A DNA stretch of 64,000 nucleotides from Gigaspora rosea (Eukaryota; Glomeromycota; Glomeromycetes; Diversisporales; Gigasporaceae), in contig QKWP01000045.1 in NCBI GenBank assembly GCA_003550325.1, positions 44,828 to 108,827 of the forward strand, given 5' to 3'. The notes below the pieces were generated by a model. That model did no database searches. It was not told the origin of the DNA and was given only the letters and a program-made list of their open reading frames with translations. This document shows, piece after piece, positions 1-12,567 of the stretch. Both the position numbers and the translations under genes were made by a program. The first letter of the stretch is position 1. Every line of letters begins with the position of its first letter.

Positions 1-906
1 TTTTTTTTTTAAAAAAAAAAGAAAAGAAAACGTCTTTATTATTTTGTATGAAATGGAGACAACGATTACCAGAGGAACGCCGGGGGCTATTTATACATTT
101 TATTAGGTAACAAGTAAAAGAGCGTACTTTTATAAACATGCATTTTCAAAGCCATTATCAACTCTTTTTCACTCAGACACAAACAATTAAGTTTATTTTC
201 TAAAACCGTTTCAAAGCCTTTAAAGTAATAATAATCTGTATATAAAATTATTACTGAAAATTAATAGAAATAAATAGAAATAATGAAACATCCTTATAAT
301 TTTATATATTTGACTAATCGATAAATTATCATTGAGGCTTTTTATTTATATTTAATGCTGAAGATGTTTATTAATTTGTACGTCTATTTAGTTTTTAAAA
401 AGCCGATTACAGTAATTATAATTCCTCTTTATAACAATTAAGTTTATTTTTTTAAAACCATTACCCAGTCTAATCAGTAAACTTTCAAAGCTTTTGCTTA
501 GCATAAACAATAAAAATAAAGCTCCAGAAGACCTATACTTGCTTAAAACTTTGAAAGCTCTATATTCTACTTATTTAGTAATAAGACCTAAAAGAAAAAA
601 ATATTATTTGTATTGCACCCAAGAAAGTAAAATATAAAATACCAAAATAATTTTTATTAAGAGGAGTAATTTAGACACCCACGTATACTGGTATTGTTTC
701 AAAAATGCAGAATAAAAAGCTAGGCTAAAATAAAAACAGCTTAGTGGTTGCTTAAACGCATGACAAAATATAGACAAAAAAAAAAAAAAAGAATGCTAAA
801 CTTTTATCTCTCAATTCAAAAACCCAATGTTCTCTCTAATATCGTAAAAATGCTTGGATTCTAGAAGATTTATAGTTACTCAAATCTAATGATAGATCAT
901 GCATTC

Positions 907-1210
907 ACTAATTTTCACCCACCTTTGCCGATCTTTTGCCGATTTGACCAATCAGAACACAAGATCAGGTGTAACGTGACAATCAAAACAACAATCGCTA
1001 TTTTTTGAAAAGTCGCATTTATCATAAAAACTCGCCTAAGAAATCACCTTTTGCGCACTAGCAAAAAAAATTCCTTGCAAAATTTTAGTATAATGTCACC
1101 TTCTAACCCTAACCCTACCCTAACCCTAATCCTAACCAAGATATCACATTTTTAAAAGAAGGTTACATGCAAATAATCCTAGCCAATCAGAAAGGTGGGT
1201 GAAAATTAGT
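907..1210. mobile_element. Foldback MITE with telomere-like core
   Basis: The ends are a perfect 20-bp inverted pair, starting ACTAATTTTCACCC at 907 and closing GGGTGAAAATTAGT at 1210. Inside is the sub-terminal signature 'CCAATCAGAA...AGATCAGGTGTAACGTGA' shared with copies at 13987, 28438 and 29879. The middle holds a run of CCCTAA units at 1103-1137. It is a non-autonomous DNA element and I see no transposase. The target duplication is unclear. Confidence 0.7.
1103..1137 (+). repeat. Interstitial telomere-like (CCCTAA) tract
   Basis: Five to six slightly irregular CTAACC/CCCTAA units lie in the centre of the MITE at 907-1210. TTAGGG is the usual fungal telomere repeat, so this is an internal telomere-like tract and not a chromosome end. 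Confidence 0.75.
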
Positions 1211-2960
1211 AAAAACATAGAGCATAAGTTATACATCTCACCTGATTTTGTTTATTTTTAACCAATCAAAATTAAGATGGGATAATAAAGAGGTTAATAA
1301 TTCGTAATAATCACTGGGTTGCTTGTTCTTTAAGAGTCCCTAATATTGTCTCGGGAACACTTTTCACTTAATGAATATTGACAGTTTCACTAATGGAATT
1401 TTACATAATTTTGGACTTAATATTTTTTTGCCGTGCAATTTTTGTGTAGCATCTAGGCAAATTTTCGGGGTGTTCTTTTAATGCGTGACTATAAAGAACA
1501 TTTATTAGCTTAGTTTATGCTAAAAATTCGCTACAAAAGCTTGTTTAAAATATTTAATGTGCCACAGCCACCGCTGAGCTGCAGCTATGGCGCAGCAATT
1601 TAAAGAGTATTTGGGTTGGTATTACTAGAGTTCTTGTAAGTAAGTTATGTTAAAGTTAATAAGTTTTAAATCTATAATAGGAATCTAGGAATGTAATAAA
1701 AAATGCAAGTAGGATTTGCTGTTTTATTATTATAGTTCTGTCTTCTAAGTTAAAAAAATAGTTAATTAGAAATTGGGAATGAATGCAAAGGATTTTCAAG
1801 TCAAATATGAAGTTTTTTATGTGCGTAGGTACGTGTATATAGCTAGATTAAATGTCGCGAAACATTGGAAACTTGCTCTTTAAGGAGTTCTTGAAATATA
1901 AAGAAATGTAACGTGTAAGCAAAGGAACTTAAAAACGAAATAGGAAAAACAAAAATGATATAAATAACAATATAAAACTTAACGAGTTGAAATTTGTTCG
2001 ACATGAGTTGAAACGCGATTATATTTAAATATAAAAAAAATAACATATTGTTGTCAATTTGAGAAAACAATGTAAATAATAGAAGCCACAAAACATCCAA
2101 TTCATTTCGATAGTAGACGATATTCATTAGTTAAACAATGAATGTAAGGAACGAAAATGGTCTGGTATGTTCGGTTGCATGGACATTAAATACTAACGTG
2201 TTATAATTTCTCAAAGACAAAACGAATAAAACTAAATAATTTAGTATCATTAGAATTTTGGCAAGTAATGACTTGATGGCTTTCTACATATTATGGAGAC
2301 TGATCGGAAAAAAAGATAGTCCTCAACCGGCCGAGCTTTTTTAGGACCAACCCGACCCGAGATTTTTTCGATCGTCTCGAATCATTAATAATGATTTAAC
2401 ATTCATTTGATAAATTGTACTTTACTATACAAGAACATCATCGCAATTTTAAATTAAAAATATTGATATTCGATGTTTACTGTGGCTCAGAACTTTTGTA
2501 TTTTTGATATTTTTTTTTCATCACATCAGAGGTTTGACCATCATGATTTTAGCAGTTTTATCTTCTGTTTTTTTTTCGATGTCTTTCATCAGTGAAGGTT
2601 GGAATTTTTCTAGGATTTCATCTTTTGTAGTTTTATTTCACAATATTATCTAAAAGATATACACCTTAAAACTTAAGATTTCGTTTTATCGTTTTCGCCA
2701 ACTAACTACGCAAACCTTTTATTTTTCGTCCTTTATTGATGTTTGTCATCATAAAAATAATTTGCCTAGCAATTATACAGTAATTGTATATTTTTTTTTT
2801 AAAAAAAAAAAAGTCAGTTTATTTCATGAACGGAAAAAAAATATCGCCTCTTCAGGATATTTCATTAGTATTGTGAAAATGACGAAAGATGATGAAACTG
2901 ACGAAAAGAGTGAAAAATAATAAACGAATAAAACGAAGTAAAAAAAAAAAAAAAAAAAAA

Positions 2961-2961
2961 N
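2961..2961. other. Ambiguous base (N) at a poly-A run
   Basis: A single N ends a run of about 22 A. It is likely an assembly or basecalling limit, so local lengths here should not be trusted. Confidence 0.95.
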
Positions 2962-3614
2962 TTAATAAAATTAAAAAATGTAAAATGTAAACTTTGTAAA
3001 AATTAAATTAACGTTAATAATAAAATCTTTTCGTGATGATTTTGCACCTCTATGATGTTTTATTATGCTTTGTTGATTTTATAAGTTTTTATAAAGTTTT
3101 CAACACAAAATTTTCACGTTAGAGTTAGTATTTAGGATAAGAGTTAAGGAAGGGTTTTTAGGACGTAGAGAATTGTTACGTAAAACACCCCAATGATTAA
3201 TTAACCAGTTTGTGTCATATATTATATTTATAGATGAAAACACCTCAATGTAAAAATTAATTTCATAAATATATAAAATTTATATTTGCCGTAAATGTGC
3301 ACATACAAGATCCCCATGGATAGTAGACACCCATGAATTAGACCCGTGTACGACTCACAGGATCTCCACAAATGCTTTTAAAAACCTAGATTGCTTGTTA
3401 TAAATGCAAAGTACGTATGTACTTAAAAATTTGTCTTGTTACAATATAAACCCTCAGCTGTGTACCAGACCCCGGGTCTTGTAGGTATATTTTCTAAAAT
3501 TATGAAAGACGTATTTTATTAAAATTATTAAAAATTAAAATGATTTATAATAAATATTTACTTATCTAAATTTACCAACTCTTTAGGATTCCAATCATAT
3601 TTATCTATTTCTAA

Positions 3615-3815
3615 TAAATCTTCATTGATATGTATAAATTTTCATCATTTAAATGTAAATTTTTCTAAAATAAAATTAAACACTTTAATTAATTATTAAT
3701 TATTAATATTAAAAGAATTATTGATATGTATAAATTTCATCATTTAAATGTAAATTTTTCTAAAATAAAATTAAATACTTTAATTAATTATTATTAATAT
3801 TAAAAGAATTATTAT
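3615..3815. repeat. Two-copy tandem duplication of ~100 bp
   Basis: The segment beginning 'tgatatgtataaatttt' and containing 'catcatttaaatgtaaat' and 'ctaaaataaaattaaa' occurs twice in succession with few differences. No coding potential is seen. Confidence 0.75.
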
Positions 3816-4471
3816 ATATGTTTGTTTTTTTTAAGTTATTATGATATTTAATAATGTTTTTGTTATAATATTCATTATTTAAATTTTTTTTTTCGAAAGC
3901 TTTTGAAATTTTTTTTTCTCAAATATTTTAAACTTTTTTGTTTTCTTTTGAATTATATTAAATTATATAATTTTAAAATAGTATTTTTTAATCTTTAATT
4001 GTTTACAGTATGTCTATTTGAATTCATTTGTTTTCAGTTAATCAATTATATAAAGTTTCTTTTACATGAACTCGGTTCAGGATCAATAATAATATTCACA
4101 AAATTATCGGAATATCATGAACTTGAGCATACAGTTTATAATGCAGTATACTAAACTTTTTATGAAAATTATGCGATAAATTAGATGATTTTACGAAACT
4201 GTTAAGAGGCGCTAAGCATAAAATAAGATATCAGTCTATCACAGCCTTTTTGTTAAGCCCCCGATTCAAGGCACGTGATTAATACAGTACAATGTATGTA
4301 ATATGAAGATCTTAAATTATCCTTATGTTTTTTAAATATAGTAATGAATCAAAGGCGTAATTTCTAAATGCATCAAAAAAGTAAATATTGTACAGTTTTA
4401 ACTAAATATATAATGTCCTCCGTTACAATTCCGGAAAATCAATTTTCTACAACACACATTAAAAATTACGT

Positions 4472-7400
4472 ATGCCAAATAATCAAACTGATGTTTTTGA
4501 AAATAAAAGGAAAGAATATTATGGAAATTGTTCAATTTGTAATCGATACAATACTTCATTCTCTTGGTGTCAAGCGTGTGATCCTCAAGAATTAATTGAA
4601 AGTTGGTCAAGTAGAAATACAGACATTGACGAATGTATTAAAGAATTTCAATTTAAAGCAAATGAATATCAAAATGTAATCGAGTGGATTCCTTTTAATA
4701 AGTTAGATAATATCCAAAGTATTGGTAAGGTTTCTTCCGCTACCTGGTTAGATGGTATACGAATAGTTTCAAATAAAGATGGGGAATTTATAAAGTCACG
4801 TTCTCAAGCATGTAAAGTGACACTTAAAAATTTACATGACTCTCAGAATTCATTGGATTTTTTAAGTGAAGTAAGTCAACATTATTATTTAAAATGTATG
4901 GCTTTAATTCGTATTAGATCATATAAGTTCTATTTATATATTTTATAAGTTTAAAGATCATATTCAATTCGAAGAATCAGGAAATAATGGATTTAAAGTA
5001 TATGGACTAACTCATAACACAATCACCAATAAATATATGTTGGTATTTGATGAGTTCGGTTCTAAACGAAATTTAAGTAATGGATTATGTATAAATTGTA
5101 ATTTATATAATACTTCACCTGCCTGGTGTCAATTATGTGATCCTCCGAAAATAACTCAAGGATGGACAAGCGGTAATAAAGATATTGATGATTGCATCAT
5201 AGAATTTCAACTTAATGCAACAAAATATGAAGAAATAATTGAATGGATTCCTTTTGATAAATTGGATAACTTTCAAGAAATTATTGATGGATTTTCTGCT
5301 ACTTGGTTGGATGGTTTACGAATAATATTAGGTGAAGATCGAAATTATACACGATCTCGTACATCACCGTGTACTGTTGATATTAAAACTTTATCTGATT
5401 CTAATAATTCAATTGATATTTTAAATGTAATGAATTTTCTATTCTAATTATTTCATTTGCTTTATAAATTATATTAATTAATAACATTGATTCATAATCT
5501 TTTTAGTTTAAAAGTAATATTCAATGCAAGTATAAAGTATACGGACTAACTCGAAACACAACAACCAATGAATTTATGATTGTATTCGAAGAATTTTATT
5601 CTAAAAGAAAAGAGTGTCATGGAAAATGTTCGAATTGTAATCGTTATAATACTTCAAAGGCCTGGTGTTTGACATGTGATCCTTTAAGAACGTCTCAAGG
5701 ATGGACTAGCGGAAATATGAATATTGATAACTACATTAAAGGATTTCAAATTAAAGCAATAGAATATGAACAAATTATTGAATGGATTCCTTTCGACAAA
5801 CTAGAAAATATTCAAAAAATTGGTAATAGTTTTTCAGCAACTTGGTCAGATGGAATACGAATAATTCTAGGTGAAAATTTGAATTGCAAACAATCACGCC
5901 TGCAATCATGTAGAGTTTCGCTTAAAGCTTTGCCTAATTCTCAAGATGCATTAGATTTTTCAAGAGAAGTATGTTTAATTTTGTAATCAATAACTTTGTA
6001 ACTGATAATAACTTTTGTAACTGACAATAACTTTTATAACTGATAATAACTTTTATAATTGATAACTTTGTAATTTATAACTTTGTAATTGATAAATTAT
6101 TTTAATTTTTCCAGTTGAAAGCGCACGTTCAAATAGAAAGTCTTAAAATATACGGACTAACTCGAAACGCAACAACTAACGAATATATGATAGTGTTTGA
6201 TGAATTTAATCATAAAAGAAATAGTACATTTAGAATCTGCGCATATTGTAACCGATTTAACACTTCGCCAGCCTGGTGCCAATCATGTGATCCTCTGAGA
6301 ATAGCTAACGGATGGACAAGTGGAAACAAGGATATTGATGATTGCATCAAAGGATTTCAACTTAAAGCAACAAAATATGATGAAATAATTGAATGGATTC
6401 CTTTTGATAGATTGTTTAATATTCAAAAAATTAACGATGGATTTTCAGCAACCTGGTTAGGTGGTATGCGAAAAATTTTAAGCGAAGATCGAAATTACAC
6501 ACAACCACGTTCACAATCTTGTGGAGTAACACTCAAAGCTTTACCCAATTTTCAACAATCATTAGATTTTTTAATTGAAGTAGGTTAATATATTATGTAT
6601 TACGTTATAATTAATATATAAACATAAATTTTATATTCATATACATATATTTTTTTTTTTTATATTTAAAAGTTTAAAAATTATGTGCAGTTAAAGGGTA
6701 GTGAACATAAAATATATGGATTGACTCAAAATACAGTCACCAATGAATATTTGATGGTATTAGAATTTCATTATAAAAGACTTAAGGTGAATGGAACATG
6801 TTCATATTGTGTTCGATATAATACTTCACCCGCTTGGTGTCAGGCGTGTGACCCTCAAAAAATGACTGAAGGATGGACAAGTGGGAATAAGATTATTGAT
6901 GATTGTATTAAAGAACTTCAACTTAAAACAACAAAATATGAAAAAATAATTGAATGGATTCCGTTTGATAGATTAAATAATATTCAAAAGACATGTAATG
7001 GATTTTCGGCGTTTTGGTTAGATGGTAAGAGGAAAATTTTAGGAGAACGCGAGAAATCTATACAATCACGTACACTATCATGTGGAGTTGATCTTAAAGC
7101 TTTTTCTGATTCTCAGAATTTAATAGATCTTATAAATGAAGTAGGTTAATTTTATTATTTTATTTTATTGTATGATCATACATTTAATTTTAATAACATC
7201 AAATATAATTTCTATCTTTTTTTGTTAGTTTAAAGATTTAATAAATAAGTTTGAAGTGTATGGATTAACCCGAAACACGACTACAAATGAATATATGGTA
7301 GTATTTGAAGAATTTATTTCTAAAAGAAACGAACGAAACGGAAAATGTTCATATTGTGGTCGATATAACACTTCAAAAGCTTGGTGTCAGACATGTGATC

Positions 7401-10400
7401 CTTATAAAACTACTCAAGGATGGGCAACAAGTGGAAATAAGAATATTGATGATTGCATTAAAGAGTTTCAACTTAAAGCAACAAAATATGAGGATACGAT
7501 CGAATGGATTCCTTTCATAAAATTATCTAATATTCATAAGACCGATGATGGATTTTCTGCAACTTGGTTAAATGGTAAAAGAATAATTTCAGGTGATTAT
7601 AAGAAATATAAACAATCACGAACTTCATCACATGTTGTGGAGTTTAAAGCTTTGACTAGTTCACAAAATTCATTAGATGTGTTAAAAGGAGTATGATAAA
7701 TTTTTTTATTCTTTGTTGTTTCATAGCTTATAATTTTAATCTTTAGTAATGATTTATATTTGTAATACATTTAGTTTAAAAATTTTATGCAATTAGAGGG
7801 TGGAGATCTTAAAGTGTATGGACTAACTCGAAGCATCATCACAAATGATTATATGATAGTATTTGGTGAATTTGATTCCAAAAGAAGCAAAAATTATGAG
7901 AAATGTCCATATTGTAGTCGATATAATACTTCTCCCGCATGGTGTCAATCGTGTGATCCTAAGAAAATAACTCAAGGATGGACAAGCGGAGAAAAAATTG
8001 TTGATGATTGTATCAAAGAATTTCAACTTAAAGAAACCGAATATGAGAATGCTATTGAATGGATTCCTTTTGGTAGATTATATAATATTAAAAAAATTGA
8101 TGACAGATTTTCAGCAATTTGGTTGGATGGTAAACGATCAATTTCAAGAGTATTTGGTGGATCCACTCGATCACGTACATTACCTTGTACAGTTGATCTT
8201 AAAAACTTTCCTGGTTCTCATAATTCATTAGATTTTTTAAGAGAAGTAAGTTAAATTTTTTATCTTATACATGCGAATAACTTTACAGTTTATTTTTTTT
8301 GAATTAAAATATATTTTCATATTATTTCACAATATTTCAGTTTAAAAACTATGTTGAATTAAGGGGTAAAGGACTCAAAGTATATGGACTAACTCGAAAC
8401 GTAACCACCAATGAATTTATGATGGTATTAGATTTTAGAAAGGATTCGTTGTATGGCAAATGTACAAAATGTAATCAATATAACACCTCAGAAGCCTGGT
8501 GTATGGCATGCGATCCTCCAAGAGCATCACAAAGATGGATAAGTGGAAATAAGTATATTGATAAGTATATTAAAGAATTACAACTTACTGCGACAGCATA
8601 TGATGAAGTGATCGAATGGATTCCTTTCGATAGATTTGATAACATCAAGCAGGACAGTGACTCATTTTTAGCAACTTGTTTGGATGGTGTACGGAAAATT
8701 TCATATGAATATCTAAAATCTACTCAATCATATTCACAATCATGCAGAGTAGCGCTTAAAGCCTTACCGGATTCTCAAAATTCATTAAATGTTTTAAGTG
8801 AAGTAAGATGATAATATTATTTTACTTGTTTTGACTTTATAATTAAATAATGATGTATATATATTTTCATAATATCTTAGTTTAAAAGCTATGTTCAAAA
8901 AGAAAGAGTAGAAAAGGTATATGGAATCACTCGTAATACATCTACAAATGAACTTATGATAATATTCGATAAATTTTATCGTGAAAGAGAAAATTTCTAT
9001 GGAGAATGTTCAAATTGCAATCAATTTAACACATCACCAGCTTGGTGTCAGTCTTGTGATACCCTGAAAGCAACTCAAGGTTGGACAAGTGGAATTAAGG
9101 ATATTGATGATTGTATTAAAGAATTTCAACTTGAAGCGGAATATTATCATGATGTAATTGAATGGATTCCTTTTGACAGATTGGAAAATATTCAAAAGAT
9201 TAGTGATGGATTGTCAGCGACCTGGTTAGATGGCATACGAATGAATCCATATAATGACGAAGATGATGAGGATGAGTACTCACGGCTACGTTCAGAACCA
9301 TGCGGAGTGGTACTCAAAACTTTAGCTAATTCTCAAAATTCATTAGATTTTTTACAAGAAGTAGGTTTAAAATTTACTATTTACTATATATGGCTACTTG
9401 GCATTGAATTATTTGTCTTATATTTTTTTTTTTTAGTTTAAAGATCTAATTCGAATAAACAAGTTTGAAATACACGGACTAACTCGAAATACAACTACAA
9501 ATGAATACATGATAGTGTGTGATATATTTCATTCTGAAAGAAGCGACTATAATGGAAAATGTTCAATTTGTAACAGGTTTAACACTTCAGAGGCTTGGTG
9601 TCAGACATGCGATCCTCAAAAGATAACTAAAGGATGGACAAGTGGAGATAAAACAATTGATGATTGTATTAGAGAATTTCAACTTAAAACAACAGAGTAT
9701 GAAGAAGCTATTGAATGGATTCCTTTTGAGAGGTTAAGCGGTTTTAGAAAGATTAATTATGGATTATTGGCAACCTGGTTAGATGGTAGAAGAGAAATGT
9801 CAGACATTTATATACAGTTACGTACATCGCCTTGTAAAGTTGATCTTAAGTCTTTACCTGATTTTCAGAATTTATCGGACTTTCTAAATGAAGTATGTTA
9901 AAAGTTTTTAGTTATTATATTTTATTATGTATGTATGTGTGTATATATATTAATATACATTTATTAATTCTGTTTTATTTATATAATTTTTATTCAAGTT
10001 TAAAAATTATGTTCGCTTCGAGGATTATGTACCTAATATTTATGGGTTAACTCAAAATACAACCACAAATGAATATTTTATGGTGGTTGATACATTCGAT
10101 TTAATGAGGAGAGAATCCAATGGAAATTGTGCAGACTGTAATCGATACAATACTTGCAAAGCTTGGTGTCAGATGTGTGACCCTCAAAAAATGACTAAAG
10201 GTTGGACAAGTGGCAATAAGGTTGTTGATGACTTCATAAAAAAAATTCAACTTAGAACAACAGAATATGAAGAAGTGATTGAATGGATTTCTTTTAATAG
10301 ATTGGATAATGTACAAAAGACTAGTAATGGTTTTTCTGCAACTTGGTTGGATGGTAAACGAATAGATCCATATGTTAATGAAAAATGTACACAATTACGT

Positions 10401-11032
10401 ACTCCACCGTGTACAGTTGATCTTAAAATTATGCCTGATTCTCAAAATTCATTAGATTTTTTGAATGAAGTAAGTTAAAAACAATTAAAACAATTGATAT
10501 TTTTGTCATATAAAACTTTACGATTTATTTTAATCAATAATATATATAACATTATATTTAGGTCAAAACATACATTGATTCGGATTATAATTCAATTAAA
10601 GTGTATGGACTAACCAGAAATAGTACCACAAATGAATATTTAATGGTTTTTGATTTCAAAAGAGATAAGAGATATGGAAGGTGCGAATATTGTGACAGAT
10701 ATAATACTTCAAAAGCCTGGTGTGTATCATGCAATCCTCTGATAGCAACTCAAGGATGGACGAGCGGAAATAAAAATGTTGATGATTGTATCAAAGAACT
10801 CCAACTTGAAGCAAAAATGTATGATGAGTTGATTGAATGGATTCCTTTCGAAAAATTAGACGGAATTCAAGGCATTAATGAAGGAAAATGGGAATCTGTA
10901 TTCATAGCAACATGGTTAGATGGTAAAAGAACCGTTTCTTATGCAGATCTCAAATACACTCAACATCGTACACCATCATACGTGGTTGCACTAAAGAAAT
11001 TGCCAAGTACTCATCAGGATTTTTTACAAGAA
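4472..11032 (+). repeat. Tandem array of 12 duplicated exon units (~540-600 bp period)
   Basis: Twelve zinc ribbons recur with a period of about 530-630 bp. Each unit is one exon plus one short intron (lengths 79, 80, 146, 93, 88, 84, 95, 78, 76, 106, 92 and 76 bp). Every donor lies just after a glutamate codon or its replacement, and every acceptor just before TTT/TTG/GTC-AAA, so all twelve introns are phase 0. Donors are GTAAG/GTATG/GTAGG-like. Units are clearly homologous but diverged in protein and DNA. The array is therefore not a very recent expansion, or it is under selection to diversify. All 48 zinc-ligand cysteines are present. Confidence 0.85.
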
Positions 11033-11957
11033 GTAAGCTGTACTATATTTTATTTGGTTTGTTGATTGTCAATTTACTAACACTATAAATTTATTTATTT
11101 CTTTCAAGTTTAAAAATTATTCACGACTTAGACATAAAGGTAGTAAACTTGAAGTATATGGAATGACACAAGATAAAACAAATAACGAATATTTGATGGT
11201 ATTTCAATACGTAAACAGAGGAAGTCTTTGCAAATTTTTATCAACAAATTTTAATGAACTCAACTGGAAAATTAAGTTAGAACAACTCACAGATATATCA
11301 GGAGATTTAGCACAAATTCATGAGGCAGGATATGTTCATTGTAACCTTCATAGTGACAATATATTGCAACATCAATTTATTGGTGATAATTTGAAATCGT
11401 ACATCTCAGGTTTAGGATTAATTAAAAAAATTGAAGATTCATGCGTAAATGAATACTTATACGGTGTATTACCATATATCGCACCAGAAGTATTAATTAA
11501 ACGAACGTATACACCAGCAGCAGATATCTATAGCTTTGGTATTATTATGGCTGAATTATCAACAGGAATTCCACCTTATTATGATGCCGAACATGATGAG
11601 TGGTTAGCCATTGAAATTTGTAATGGTTTACGTCCAGAATTTTCTAAAGACACTCCAGAATGTTATATTAATTTAGCAAACCGATGTATGGATGCTAATC
11701 CTTCTAATAGACCAAATGCAAAAGAAATTTATAATGAATTGAATAACTGGAATCATATTATAAGCAAAAGTTGGAATAATGTAATAGATGATCTGAGCTG
11801 GAACAATCACAAATCAGAAATAAAAAAAGCATTTCAATCAGCAAATAACGTCATCTCGGAATTAATAACAAAACCACAAAGCAATTTTCAGGACAAATTT
11901 GTAAGCAAGTTACTTAATTTTAAAAATCTTCCTGAACCAGTTAATAAACAACAATAA
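4472..11957 (+). CDS. Giant repeat kinase-like protein: 12 zinc-ribbon/kinase-N-lobe modules plus one kinase C-lobe (13 exons)
   Basis: Exons read by eye: 4472-4870, 4950-5426, 5507-5968, 6115-6579, 6673-7140, 7229-7690, 7775-8245, 8341-8802, 8881-9360, 9437-9892, 9999-10469, 10562-11032, 11109-11957. All are multiples of three and open in one frame, giving about 2,130 residues. Exons 2-12 (152-160 codons) start 'FK', run through strands beta4-beta5 of a kinase N-lobe ('YGLTRN..TNEYM.VF'), then pass directly into a new zinc ribbon (C-x2-C-x9-C-x2-C), 'GWTSGNKDIDD', 'IEWIPFDRL', 'FSATWLDG' and the beta3 lysine ('V.LKAL'). Exon 13 supplies the C-lobe ('VLPYIAPEV', 'ADIYSFGIIMAEL', 'NRPNAKEI'). 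Its catalytic loop reads HCNLHSDN and the DFG-like site reads SGLG, so it is probably a pseudokinase. The start ATG follows an in-frame TAA. The family matches the expanded zinc-ribbon kinases of Glomeromycotina. Splitting into several genes is possible but would need extra starts and stops that I do not see. Confidence 0.85.
5982..6095 (+). repeat. Short minisatellite inside intron 3 of the array gene
   Basis: About six degenerate copies of a ~19-bp unit resembling 'ataacttttgtaactgat' lie between the donor at 5969 and the acceptor ending at 6114. They explain why this intron is 146 bp while the other eleven are 76-106 bp. No coding role is seen. Confidence 0.7.
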
Positions 11958-12396
11958 ATAAATATTTCAAGAATTACGGCATGTAATTATAAATTTTATT
12001 TTGAAATATTTGTTTTTTTTTTTTGTGCGGTAACGTCAATTGAAAATAGCTTTGAAATCACGTTTTTTTTCGTACTAGTAAATTTTTTGGATAATTGGAA
12101 TTGTTTAAAAGTTGGTAATAACCTGATAAATATTTGAAAGTTAACATAAGTTATCATGACTGCTTTAGCATAAATTTAAAACCACGAATGTAGTTGTGTA
12201 TAATAAAGATTAAGTATTTGACATACATCATATTTTATATATGAAATAATGTATTTAAATTCTTGAAAACAAGAAAAGCAAAATTCAAAATGTAGTAAAA
12301 TCAAGAAAATCATTTGCTGTTTTATGTTTGGATTGTTGGCGTTTGTGATATATTCATGAATTTGGAATTGACAAAGATGAAGAAACTTTTGAAATA

Positions 12397-12567
12397 CAGT
12401 CAAATCTCGTTATAACCGTTCTTTATAGTCACAACGTTGATATAATTTTATGTTTTAGTTCTAACTATTAATAAAGCATATAAAAATTTGGCCTTTATAA
12501 AGCCACAACTTTTTATTATTACAAGATTCTTATATCAAAAACTGGTGATTATATCGAGGATTGTCTG
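12397..12567. mobile_element. Pogo/Tc1-mariner-like MITE
   Basis: The inverted ends CAGTCAAATCTCGTTATAACC and GGTGATTATATCGAGGATTGTCTG are flanked by TA on both sides. The CAGTC...TCGTTATA end is typical of pogo-class elements. It is 171 bp with no coding capacity. Confidence 0.7.

Larger units (their letters stand above)
1..4471. other. Non-coding A+T-rich upstream region
   Basis: I see no convincing gene. The longest open frame (1843-2127 minus) is a run of A+T-driven hydrophobic codons without family features. The region contains a foldback MITE (907-1210), a 2x tandem duplication (3615-3815), homopolymer runs, and one N at 2961 inside a poly-A run. No recognisable core promoter for the downstream array gene stands out. 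Confidence 0.6.

Noticed and set aside
1103-1137. Chromosome end
   Set aside because: The tract is short, irregular, inside a MITE and flanked by ordinary sequence on both sides.
1843-2127. 94-codon minus-strand frame
   Set aside because: Hydrophobic, A+T-driven composition with no motif; expected by chance in this base composition.
7823-8026. Minus-strand frames within the kinase array (also 4398-4610 and 10101-10394)
   Set aside because: Shadows of strongly conserved sense coding sequence.
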